DNA from: Clostridiales bacterium
Lineage (GTDB): Bacteria; Bacillota; Clostridia; Christensenellales; Aristaeellaceae
Length of the DNA stretch: 43,126 nt
Reading direction: 5' to 3'
NCBI GenBank assembly: GCA_004557905.1
Contig: SFFH01000011.1
Span: forward strand, 1-43,126
Positions 36,201-41,938 of this stretch are shown one piece after another. The notes beneath the pieces were generated by a model. The model was not told the origin of the DNA. It saw only the letters and a list, made by a program, of their open reading frames with translations, and ran no database searches. Numbering within the stretch: the stretch's first letter is position 1; every line of letters starts with the position of its first letter. Made by a program: the position numbers and the translations under genes.

Positions 36201-39148
36201 CGGATGGCTTCGCCGTCCTTGCCGTAGTAGGCCTCGCGCACGACGAGGTTCTGCCCATCGTACTCGCAGATCTTCTCGCTGTAGCCCTCGTCGGTGAGGG
36301 TGCGCTCGCCGTCCGCGTCCAGGTAGCGCTCGCGGATCACGTTGCCCATCGCGTCGTAGTCGCGCTCGACCGCCGCATAGCCGCCCTTGAGTTCGATGGG
36401 CTCGCCGTCCGCGTTCAGGTACGTCTCGCGCAGCACCTTGCCGCCCGCGCCGTTGATGCGCACGACCACCGCATAGCCGTCGTCGCACATCACGGTCTCG
36501 CCGTTCAGGCCCAGGTACGTCATCCGGCTGACCGCGCCGTAGTCGTCGTACTCGTAAGCGATTGCCGCATAGCCGTCCTCATGGAGCACGCTCTGCCCGT
36601 TTGCATCGAGGAAGCTCTCCTTCACCTTGTTGCCGGTGCGCTCGTCGTAGGCGTAGGCGATGGCGGAGTAGCCCTCCTTCACCACCGCCGTTTGTCCATC
36701 CGCGCCCAGGAATGTATCCGTCAGCTTTTCGCCGGTGCGCTCGTCGTAGGCGGAAGCGATCGCCGCATAGCCCTTGTCCCTGAGCTCCACCAGCTGATCG
36801 TCCGCATCCAGGTATTCCGTCAGCGTTTTCCGGCGTCTGCCATCGTACGTCATGCGGATGGAGGCATAGCCGTCCTTGAGTTCAAAGGGCTGGCCGTCCC
36901 CGTCCAGGTAATTGATGCGGGTGTTCTGCCTGAACGCATCGTACGCGTAGGTGACGGTGGTGTAGCCGTCCTCCGTTTTGGCAGGCTCGCCCTTGCTGTC
37001 CACCTGCGTGCTGGAGACGACGTTGCCGTACACGTCGTATGTGTTGCGCACGCCCGCGTTGCCGCGGGAGATCTCCAGCACCTCGCCGTACACGTCGTAG
37101 TAGGTGCTGGAGAGCATGTTGCCGCGCTGGTCATAGGTGTAGCTGGCGGAGGCATAGCCGCCGCTGCCCAGTACCGCGTTGCCGTTCAGGTCGTAATACG
37201 CCTCGGAGAGCATCTTGCCCTGGAGGTTTTCATACGTCACGCGCACGGCGTAGCCATCCGCGGACATCACGGGGTTGCCGTCCATGTCGCAATAGGTCGC
37301 CGTCGTGGTCTTGCCCAGCACGTCACGCTCGTACTCGTACTGGATCTGCGCATAGCCGGCCGGCAGCGTCATGTGCTCGCCGTCCACATTACAGTACCAC
37401 TCGCGGATCACGTTGCGCATCGCGTCGTATTCGCGCTCGGTGTAGGCCTCTCCGCCGCCGCTGACGATCATCGTGCCGTCCACGTCGTAGCTCTGCGTGC
37501 TCACCGCGTCGCCCAGCGCCGTGTTGGTGATCACCTTTCTGAATACGCCGTCGTTGTTGCGCACGGGATCGCCGTTCTCGTCGTAATACGCCTCGCCCGC
37601 GGAAAAGCCGTTCTCGTCGTAGCTGCGGCGCACCTCCTGATAGCCGTCGTTGCTCCTGACGCCGTTGTCCTCCGTGCCAAAGTACTGCTCGCTGATGACC
37701 TGGTTCTCCGCCGAGTAGTCCATGGTCTTGTAGCTGTAGCCGTTGGTGGTGATCATCGGATCGCCGTTCTCGTCGAGGTAGTTTTCCCGGATCACGTTTT
37801 CCAGATCGTCGTACTCGTAGCTGATCTGCGCGCAGCCCTCCTTGATGGCATAGACTGCGTTGCCCTTCGGATCCTTGAATTCCTTGAGCTTGAGAAAGCG
37901 CTTGTACTTCTTGGGCACCAGCTCATAGGTGTACTCGATGCGGCTGTAGCCGTTTGCGGCGATCACCTCGTCGCCGTTCTCGTCGTAGTAGATCTCCTTA
38001 GCGAGGTAGCTCTTGTTTTCGTAGATATACTCCACCGATGCGTAGCCCTTGTCCGGCATCATCATCAGCTTGCCGTCCGTGCCGTAATAGCGCTCGTAGC
38101 CCTGCTCGCCGTGCATGGTGTAGGCCGTCTTGTAGCGCCAGTAGCCCTCGGCGCAGGCGACGGGATCGCCGTTCATGTCGTAGTAGCGCGTCTCGATCAT
38201 GCGGTCGTTGGCGTCGTAGTCGTACTCCACGCGCGCGTAGCCCTTGCTGCAGTTGACCCGCTGCTCTTTCGCGTCAAAGTATTCCTCGCTGATGGGCTGC
38301 GCGGCCGGACGATCGTCCGACTTGTCATAGGTCTTCACCATGCGCGCATAGCCCTCGCTCATGTCGATGAGCGCATCGCTCTCGTCGAAGTATGCGATCT
38401 CGGTGATGCGGTCAAGCTTGTCCATCTTGACCTCGTAACGCGCATAGCCCGCGCTCTCCACGTACACCGGGTGGCCCTCGGTATCGTAGTAGATCTCCTT
38501 GACCAGCTGCTTGCGCTTGTACTCGCGCTCCACATACGCCCAGCCCTCTTCGCACAGGGCGTAGTTGCCGTACTCGTCGAAGTATTCCACCTTGGTGGTG
38601 TAGCCTGTCTCCGTGTCGATGGTGTTCACCATCTGCGCCCAGTAGCCGCGCTGCCGGCAGAGCCTTCCCTCCGTGTCATAGTAGCTGATCGACTTGAGGT
38701 GCACGCCCTGATAGGTGCGCTTCTGCTCGGCGTAGCCGTTTTCACACATCACCAGGTTGCCGTCAAGGTCCTTGTAGCGCTCCTCCAGAAACCAGCCGTA
38801 GCCGGACCACTTGTACTCGATGGTCGCATAGCCGTAGGCTGTGTTCACATGGTTGCCGTCCACGTCGTGGAAGGTGGTGCGGATGCGCGCGGGCAGCCTG
38901 CTGTATTCGTGCTCGGCATAGCAGTAGAGCATGTCGTCCGCCATCACGGGGTTGCCGTCCCGGTCGACGAACGTCTCCTTGCTGTACAGGCCGTGCCGGT
39001 TCTTTTCGCGTTCCACTTCCAGACTGGTCGACGTTTCCGCCAGCGCAGGCGCCGCCGCGGCTGCCAGCGCCGCGCACAGCAGCACCGGCGCGCTCATGCC
39101 CGCCAGCCGCCGCAAAAAACAAGCCTTTGTCAGGTTCCGAAGATCCAT
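30239..39148 (-). CDS. Giant secreted tandem-repeat protein (about 90 x 32 residues)
   Basis: About 2969 residues from the ATG at 39148, with GAGGTG 7 nt upstream; the frame is open to 39217 without a ribosome site. A signal peptide (residues 1-37, MSAPVLLCAALAAAAAPALA at its end) is followed by repeats only. The unit is G-Y-A, a short strand, Y-x-Y-D-x-x-G, a second strand, Y-Y/L-D-x-x-G-x-P, and a variable linker, 32 residues in all. I count 89 full units plus one and a half diverged ones at the start. The Y-D-x-x-G turns recall RHS/YD repeats, but the 32-residue unit is longer, and there is no RHS core or toxin end. There is no sortase motif, membrane segment or wall-binding domain; the protein stops within the last repeat. 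It is cotranscribed with the Wzz/BY-kinase, which suggests a role in, or on, the polysaccharide layer. Function unknown. Confidence 0.85.
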   Translation of the reverse strand: MDLRNLTKACFLRRLAGMSAPVLLCAALAAAAAPALAETSTSLEVEREKNRHGLYSKETFVDRDGNPVMADDMLYCYAEHEYSRLPARIRTTFHDVDGNHVNTAYGYATIEYKWSGYGWFLEERYKDLDGNLVMCENGYAEQKRTYQGVHLKSISYYDTEGRLCRQRGYWAQMVNTIDTETGYTTKVEYFDEYGNYALCEEGWAYVEREYKRKQLVKEIYYDTEGHPVYVESAGYARYEVKMDKLDRITEIAYFDESDALIDMSEGYARMVKTYDKSDDRPAAQPISEEYFDAKEQRVNCSKGYARVEYDYDANDRMIETRYYDMNGDPVACAEGYWRYKTAYTMHGEQGYERYYGTDGKLMMMPDKGYASVEYIYENKSYLAKEIYYDENGDEVIAANGYSRIEYTYELVPKKYKRFLKLKEFKDPKGNAVYAIKEGCAQISYEYDDLENVIRENYLDENGDPMITTNGYSYKTMDYSAENQVISEQYFGTEDNGVRSNDGYQEVRRSYDENGFSAGEAYYDENGDPVRNNDGVFRKVITNTALGDAVSTQSYDVDGTMIVSGGGEAYTEREYDAMRNVIREWYCNVDGEHMTLPAGYAQIQYEYERDVLGKTTTATYCDMDGNPVMSADGYAVRVTYENLQGKMLSEAYYDLNGNAVLGSGGYASASYTYDQRGNMLSSTYYDVYGEVLEISRGNAGVRNTYDVYGNVVSSTQVDSKGEPAKTEDGYTTVTYAYDAFRQNTRINYLDGDGQPFELKDGYASIRMTYDGRRRKTLTEYLDADDQLVELRDKGYAAIASAYDERTGEKLTDTFLGADGQTAVVKEGYSAIAYAYDERTGNKVKESFLDANGQSVLHEDGYAAIAYEYDDYGAVSRMTYLGLNGETVMCDDGYAVVVRINGAGGKVLRETYLNADGEPIELKGGYAAVERDYDAMGNVIRERYLDADGERTLTDEGYSEKICEYDGQNLVVREAYYGKDGEAIRCAAGYAARSFENDVRGNVLKESYYDENGQATVGKSGGAATAYTYNDAGLKATATLLDLEGSPVCGSEGYALAKYAYDAMGNVSSVSWYDENGQPTATKNGYEAVAYSYNALGEVIEERYLNAQGQSALSAGGYAMCRYERDGSGNIVLTQYLDTQGELMLTGMGYAQVRADYDGDDRLIRTVYLDAQGNPTPGTDGYSAVSYAYDGEDRLTETAYEDGYGALIAGAAGYARVTAAYDEDDRLTQQSFYGADGQLCESGAGYAAVGYAYDEDGNCTQERYYGTDGALRMMAGGYAVVNRTFDADGNCTQVEYLDESGQRCVTPGGYAMAVYTYDSRGRQLSERYYDASGSLTLSAAGAAGANMTYDARGNLLGTTYVDENGQPTLSAGGYAALICTYDSLDRVIRETYLDANGQTMTGTGGFAQVEYTYDNLGRKTSTRYLDASGALVTGAEGYAYVEQAYSATGKLTYERYMSAAGVPVQLADGYAAMRYTYDARQNLIRKDYLSGENQAAFCTDGYASEEYTYDALGRQRTVRYLDVNGAPTVCRDGYAGVNTVYDRLGRLTQLGYVDVSGEPFYRLGGYAAMIYTYDSYGNVVLEQYADASGACVDTLEGYAQRQMRYDRLGRVTMQTYLNAAGEAILTDGGYASIAIEYDALGRTLSEQCLDAAGNPCDSKAGYAAKRYVYDGVGNLLSLSYTDMYGQLCVTADGYAAVNYGYDAQRRKVSERYYGADGQLALNASGAAGIDVTYAAGGHLASLTYVGLDGRMVMTSEGYAGVRYAYDGRGNLTKEAYLDADGLPVMVKSLGYAQCEYAYDAAGNCTEVSYLDADGARCAGGEGYAGIRRTYSAQGKVLTEQYLDVDGLPVMLSGYAMVSYTYDAMLNVARVDYLDAQGQPAMHAGGYASVAYSYDTRGQQTAVRYLDKAGQMTHCLRGYAGVDMAYDAYSRLLRETYISASGVPYTLGGGYAATGYAYDTRGRVILTTYYDAEGSPVRTLMGYAKIATQYDVFSRVTLLSYLDEQDQLVLTSSGYAAIGYEYDALSRVTRETYYGETGGPQLLLGCCGEKLYSYDERGNVTREAYGDGWGNLVCIPDGYAAIERDYDERNLLVAIRYLDTGSRLVAISDGYAAAEYRYDALGRRIYERYLDTNGQMVCLARGYAAVGFEYDEAGNRALEAYYDAFDQPVMLEAGFAAIRYGYDAARNVTRIAYLNRAHQPVMTGDGFAQIEFAFDEKNRQTLQRYLDVSGEPVNLSAGYSWIETDWSDDGLIQWKRVYNRLGALCRQTDGAWMIRTTSSEDGMLLEQAYLDQDGNPMRGSGDYSVIRFGYDQLRRQNLVAYYDISGNPVRTSLGYASMHMVYDDAGRLLRRSFSGTDGQATRIKAGYAAIEYSYDAWGHTTQTRYYDETGSLMVTSQGYAILEHTYDEQGNLVREAYLNPWYGLMNGRNGCAYILYEHDDNGNTTRVAYYDEQNNPVAVGGFAALVYEYDARGNRLYEAFYGADGEQVARSGMAASVRYTYDERDNLIEFWYYGLDGQIVTSPMGYCGQRMTYDERGNRTSITNLNAEGQPTFGNGRYARVTYAYDENDNRIEECYYNPQGELFICNGGYARQTFTYDASGNLTERRAYNEKGEVCDYGRMYAIQKNTYDARGNLVRIDYYETDGVTGKNEVGASAVERTFDENGNVIREAFLAADGGLYMTTYGFAARTAQYDVNGCLTGETYLDGDGNPVRILAGYASASYVCDWRGLPVEIRYYDQFGRPVRNEAGYEVLEQDYDANGAVIYQAYFLSDGTPVKCSEGYEAKEIEVDVHGRAVLERYLDANGTQTQAYSGATQARMTYDSDDTSVPATKTYEDGSGQPIVTREGYTRIAYVYDGLDRVMEEYYQDADGNPVTTSKGYQAKHYTRDLMDRVISEACYMADLQTKVDSTDGYCEIAYAYDKNSNVVKITYYGANGWGAADEDGVNRIEREYDERGNLLWEKKYDLGMKLIE
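30242..38929 (-). repeat. About 90 tandem 96-bp coding repeats
   Basis: The array encodes the 32-residue units of the giant protein. Most copies are strongly diverged at the DNA level, so it is old. Exceptions are local: two neighbouring 33-residue units share an identical 22-nt block at 36632-36653 and 36731-36752, 99 nt apart, pointing to a recent duplication. Insertions and deletions are multiples of three throughout, so the frame is under selection. Confidence 0.9.
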
Positions 39149-39246
39149 CGATGTACACCTCAAAAAATGCGCAGGTTGCCCCCGTGTTTCTGTAACGATT
39201 CTGTTAAGAAAAAGCAATCCAATATTTTCTATGGTAATTCATCTTA

Positions 39247-39275
39247 TTATATCACACAGAAAACCCCGATTCAAC
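39247..39275 (-). promoter_or_regulatory. Strong extended -10 promoter of the giant repeat gene
   Basis: On the minus strand, TTGAAT (39270-39275) is 17 nt from TATAAT (39247-39252), which is preceded by TGA, an extended -10 element. The start near 39240 gives a leader of about 92 nt before the ATG at 39148. The -35 box sits immediately after the T-run of the peptidase terminator, so the two units are separated within a few bases. Confidence 0.85.
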
Positions 39276-39276
39276 A

Positions 39277-39312
39277 AAAAAGCCCTTTCTGTCATGATAT
39301 GACAAAAAGGGT
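39277..39312 (-). terminator. Intrinsic terminator after the S24/S26 peptidase gene
   Basis: A 13-bp stem (39284-39296 with 39300-39312, one G-T pair) with a 3-nt loop, followed on the minus strand by C and six T (39277-39282). It begins 7 nt after the peptidase stop and should end the kinase-peptidase transcript. Confidence 0.9.
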
Positions 39313-39318
39313 TCACAT

Positions 39319-39780
39319 TTACCGAATGAGGCGCGCGTACGCCCGGGCAATCAGCGGCCGCAGCGGAATGAGCTTCGTCCACACGCGCGCAAAGAACGTC
39401 CACCAGAAATCGCCCGGCCCAATGAGCTTTCCCTTGCGCCTGATGCGCGTGATGACCGCAAAGATCTGGTCGCGCCGCACGCCCCGCTCAATCTCGATCT
39501 GCGCGTCGCCGATGATATCGTACGCGTCGCCGCGCACGCGCAGGATGCGGTGCATGACGTACTGCCCGCTGTCCCGCTGGTAAAACACCATATCGCCCGC
39601 GCGCAGCGGACGGTCCGGCTTCTTGAAATAGATCGTGTCGCGCAGGTGAATGAGGAACGGGCTCATGCTGCTGCCCGAGACCAGCATGCTGACCTCGTGC
39701 CCCTCCTCCACCAGACCGCGCAGCACGCCGACGTACTCCGCCGTGTCCACCCACCGCGCGGCAACCTTCTGCTGCTCCAT
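39319..39780 (-). CDS. S24/S26 family peptidase (signal-peptidase-like)
   Basis: 153 residues. The nucleophile region is LVSGSSMSPFL (Ser38 before Met39). Next comes RAGDMVFYQRDSGQYVMHRI with His77, and then IIGDAQ, the usual G-D box. A His rather than Lys in the second box recalls the Ser/His SipW/ER-type enzymes. There is no N-terminal membrane segment; only the C-terminal end (FWWTFFARVWTKLIPL) is hydrophobic. It could process a secreted or modified peptide, or be regulatory like LexA-type S24 proteins without a DNA-binding domain. It follows the kinase gene by 9 nt and lies just upstream of the giant secreted protein. Members of this group recur beside PqqD/HPr-kinase-like genes. Confidence 0.8.
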   Translation of the reverse strand: MEQQKVAARWVDTAEYVGVLRGLVEEGHEVSMLVSGSSMSPFLIHLRDTIYFKKPDRPLRAGDMVFYQRDSGQYVMHRILRVRGDAYDIIGDAQIEIERGVRRDQIFAVITRIRRKGKLIGPGDFWWTFFARVWTKLIPLRPLIARAYARLIR

Positions 39781-39789
39781 GATGCTGCT

Positions 39790-40641
39790 TCACTCCGTCC
39801 TTCTGAGTTCGGCTTCCAGGCACGCCACCGCCTCCTCGGAGATCGTGCAGCGCAGATGATAGACTGGCACCTGCGTGACCAGCTGCTCGATCAGGTCCAT
39901 CGCGCGCTGCTGTGCGTCCCGGTTCCAGAAGTTGATGGTGATCTGGCTGTAAATCTGCGAGAACGCCGCAAACGGCGCGAGCCGCTCAATCGCGTTCTCC
40001 TTGCCTTGGCTGAGCATCACGATCGCGCGAATGGGCATGCTCTCGTCATGGCACACCTGCGAGGAGCCGCAGACCGGCCAGCCGTTCGCCGTCCACACGC
40101 CATCCGCAGAGCGCAGCAGCGCCTTGTCGCCGTTGACCACGCGCGTGCCGCGGTGCTTTTCCCACAGCGTTGCCTGCGTGGTCTTGCCCGTGCCGCTGGG
40201 CGCGGAGAAGAGAATCGCCTTCCCCTCGCGCTGCATGTAGGCGCAGTGCAGCACCAGCGCGTCCCTGTCCATCATGTGCCGCTCCATGGCGAACAGCGCC
40301 AGGAACATGGGATCCACCCACATCGCGCCGGCCGCCGCGCCGGCCAGGAGGATCGTCGCGCTGCGCGCGTCCTCCTCGCGGTAGCAGGCGTAGAACCCGG
40401 GCGTACCCGTCACGCCGATGTAGCGCATCTCCAGCCCGTCCTGCTCAAACACCGCCAGATCGGGCCGCTGGGCAATCAGCCTGCCGCGCGGCTGCGGAAA
40501 GCTGTCCGTCAGTTCCAGCGTATAGGTATAGGAAGGCTCGGCCCCGTCCCGGGCGAACAGCATGAAGTTCTCCGGCGGCGCAACGCTGTCCGGATACATC
40601 AGCCGGAAGCAGAAATCCCCGATCACAAACGTTCCGTTCAC
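39790..40641 (-). CDS. HPr-kinase-like serine kinase, copy 2
   Basis: 283 residues from a GTG at 40641 with GGGAGG 7 nt upstream. The P-loop APSGTGKTT (147-155), VVNGDKALL (168-176) and IVMLSQGKEN match copy 1 (648-1514) closely, as do LFSAPSGTGK and the TQATLWEK stretch after it. The N-terminal third is different from copy 1, so the two probably act on different substrates. It pairs with the S24/S26 peptidase in a two-gene unit with its own promoter and terminator. No precursor-like gene or PqqD-like gene is seen beside it, so its substrate is open. Confidence 0.8.
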   Translation of the reverse strand: MNGTFVIGDFCFRLMYPDSVAPPENFMLFARDGAEPSYTYTLELTDSFPQPRGRLIAQRPDLAVFEQDGLEMRYIGVTGTPGFYACYREEDARSATILLAGAAAGAMWVDPMFLALFAMERHMMDRDALVLHCAYMQREGKAILFSAPSGTGKTTQATLWEKHRGTRVVNGDKALLRSADGVWTANGWPVCGSSQVCHDESMPIRAIVMLSQGKENAIERLAPFAAFSQIYSQITINFWNRDAQQRAMDLIEQLVTQVPVYHLRCTISEEAVACLEAELRRTE

Positions 40642-40676
40642 GGCGCGCCTCCCTTATTTCTGTGCATGATGGGATT

Positions 40677-40705
40677 AGCGTATCACGTTTCGCCTCCGCC
40701 GTCAA
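40677..40705 (-). promoter_or_regulatory. Probable promoter of the kinase-peptidase unit
   Basis: On the minus strand, TTGACG (40700-40705) is 17 nt from TACGCT (40677-40682), preceded by TGA (extended -10). The -10 is weak except at its key positions. The start near 40670 would leave about 30 nt before the GTG. Confidence 0.55.
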
Positions 40706-40714
40706 GCGCCATCC

Positions 40715-41926
40715 TTACGCTTTCCCGTCCAGCATCTGCGCCGCGCCCGGCAGCATGGCGATGCTGCGCCGCAGCACGCCGTGCATCAGCGCGATGGCCA
40801 CGCCGTAGTTGACCACGGGCACACCGGCCTGCTTCGCGCGCCCCACGCGCAGCTTCATCACCTGCTCGGTGAGCATGCAGCCGCCGCAGTGCACGACCAG
40901 CGCGTACGGGCTCAGGTCCTCCGGGAACTCATTGCCGGAACAGAATTCAAACACCGGCTTTTTCTTCGTGTACCCCTCGATCCAGCGCGGGAGCTTCACG
41001 GTGCCGATGTCGTTGCACTGGCGGTGATGCGTGCAGCCCTCGGCGATGAGCACCCGCTCGCCGTCCCGAAGCCGGGCAAGCGCCGCCGCGCCGCGCAGCT
41101 GCGTCTCCAGCCCGCCCTTATAGCGGGCCATGAGGATGGAGAACGACGTGAGCGGGATGTCCTCCGGCACATCCGCACTCACCCTGCCGAACGCCTGCGA
41201 ATCCGTGATGACCAGCTTCGGCTTCACCGCCAGCATGGAGAGCGTCGCCTTGACCTCCGTGTCCTGGCAGACAACAGCCGTCATGTGGTGATCGAGCAGC
41301 TCACGCAGCGTCTGCTGCTGGGGCAGGATCAGCCTGCCCTTGGGCGCAGCCTCGTCCACCGGCACGACCAGCAGCGCCACGTCGCCGGGCGACAGCAGGT
41401 CCGCGACGATGAGCCGCTCCTTCTGCATGGAGCCTGTGAGGCGGCCGAGCCTCTCCTTGAGCTCGTGCACGCCCTCGCCCGTCACCGCGCTGACGTACAG
41501 CTCGTTTTCGGAAAGCGGCGCCCGCACGCTCAGCCGGTCGCACTTGCTGTGGCAGACGATGTGCGGCAGCTTCCTCGCCTGAACGAGCGCCAGCAGCTCG
41601 CGGTCCTCGCCGCGCATGCCCGTTTCGCCGTCCACGACGAGCACAGCGATGTCAACTGTCTCGAGCGTCTGCCGGGCGCGCGCGGCGCGCATGGCGCCCA
41701 GCTGTCCCTCGTCGTCCAGGCCCGGCGTGTCGATGATGACCACCGGCCCCAGCGGCAGCAGCTCCATCGCCTTCTTGACCGGGTCGGTCGTCGTGCCCTT
41801 CACGTCGGAGACGAGCGAAAGCGCCTGCCCGGTCACCGCGTTGACGAGGCTCGATTTGCCTGCGTTGCGCATGCCGAAGAAGCCGATGTGCAGGCGCTCG
41901 GAGGATGGTACGTTGGTCAGGCTCAT
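40715..41926 (-). CDS. hydF: [FeFe]-hydrogenase maturation GTPase HydF
   Basis: 403 residues, normal length. The GTPase domain has GMRNAGKSSLVNAV (P-loop), DTPGLDD and CHSKCD. The Fe-S domain has CTHH (C-x-H) and VVHCGGC (H-C-x-x-C), the ligands for the 4Fe-4S cluster. HydF is the scaffold on which the 2Fe subcluster of the hydrogenase is built before transfer to HydA. GAGGAGGG lies 6 nt before the ATG, and hydG ends 12 nt earlier, so the two form an operon. The structural hydrogenase gene and hydE are not in the window. Confidence 0.95.
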   Translation of the reverse strand: MSLTNVPSSERLHIGFFGMRNAGKSSLVNAVTGQALSLVSDVKGTTTDPVKKAMELLPLGPVVIIDTPGLDDEGQLGAMRAARARQTLETVDIAVLVVDGETGMRGEDRELLALVQARKLPHIVCHSKCDRLSVRAPLSENELYVSAVTGEGVHELKERLGRLTGSMQKERLIVADLLSPGDVALLVVPVDEAAPKGRLILPQQQTLRELLDHHMTAVVCQDTEVKATLSMLAVKPKLVITDSQAFGRVSADVPEDIPLTSFSILMARYKGGLETQLRGAAALARLRDGERVLIAEGCTHHRQCNDIGTVKLPRWIEGYTKKKPVFEFCSGNEFPEDLSPYALVVHCGGCMLTEQVMKLRVGRAKQAGVPVVNYGVAIALMHGVLRRSIAMLPGAAQMLDGKA

Positions 41927-41938
41927 GCGAATCCCTCC

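Noticed and set aside
30242..38929. CRISPR-like regular repeat
   Set aside because: The 96-bp periodicity is coding, all length changes are multiples of three, and there are no constant repeats with unique spacers.
31844..39583. Plus-strand open frame of about 2579 codons opposite the giant repeat gene
   Set aside because: It mirrors the repeat gene. The GC-rich codon pattern and 96-bp periodicity keep the antisense frame free of stops. It has no ribosome site, signal peptide or recognisable domain and runs through the terminator and promoter at 39247-39312 into the peptidase gene.
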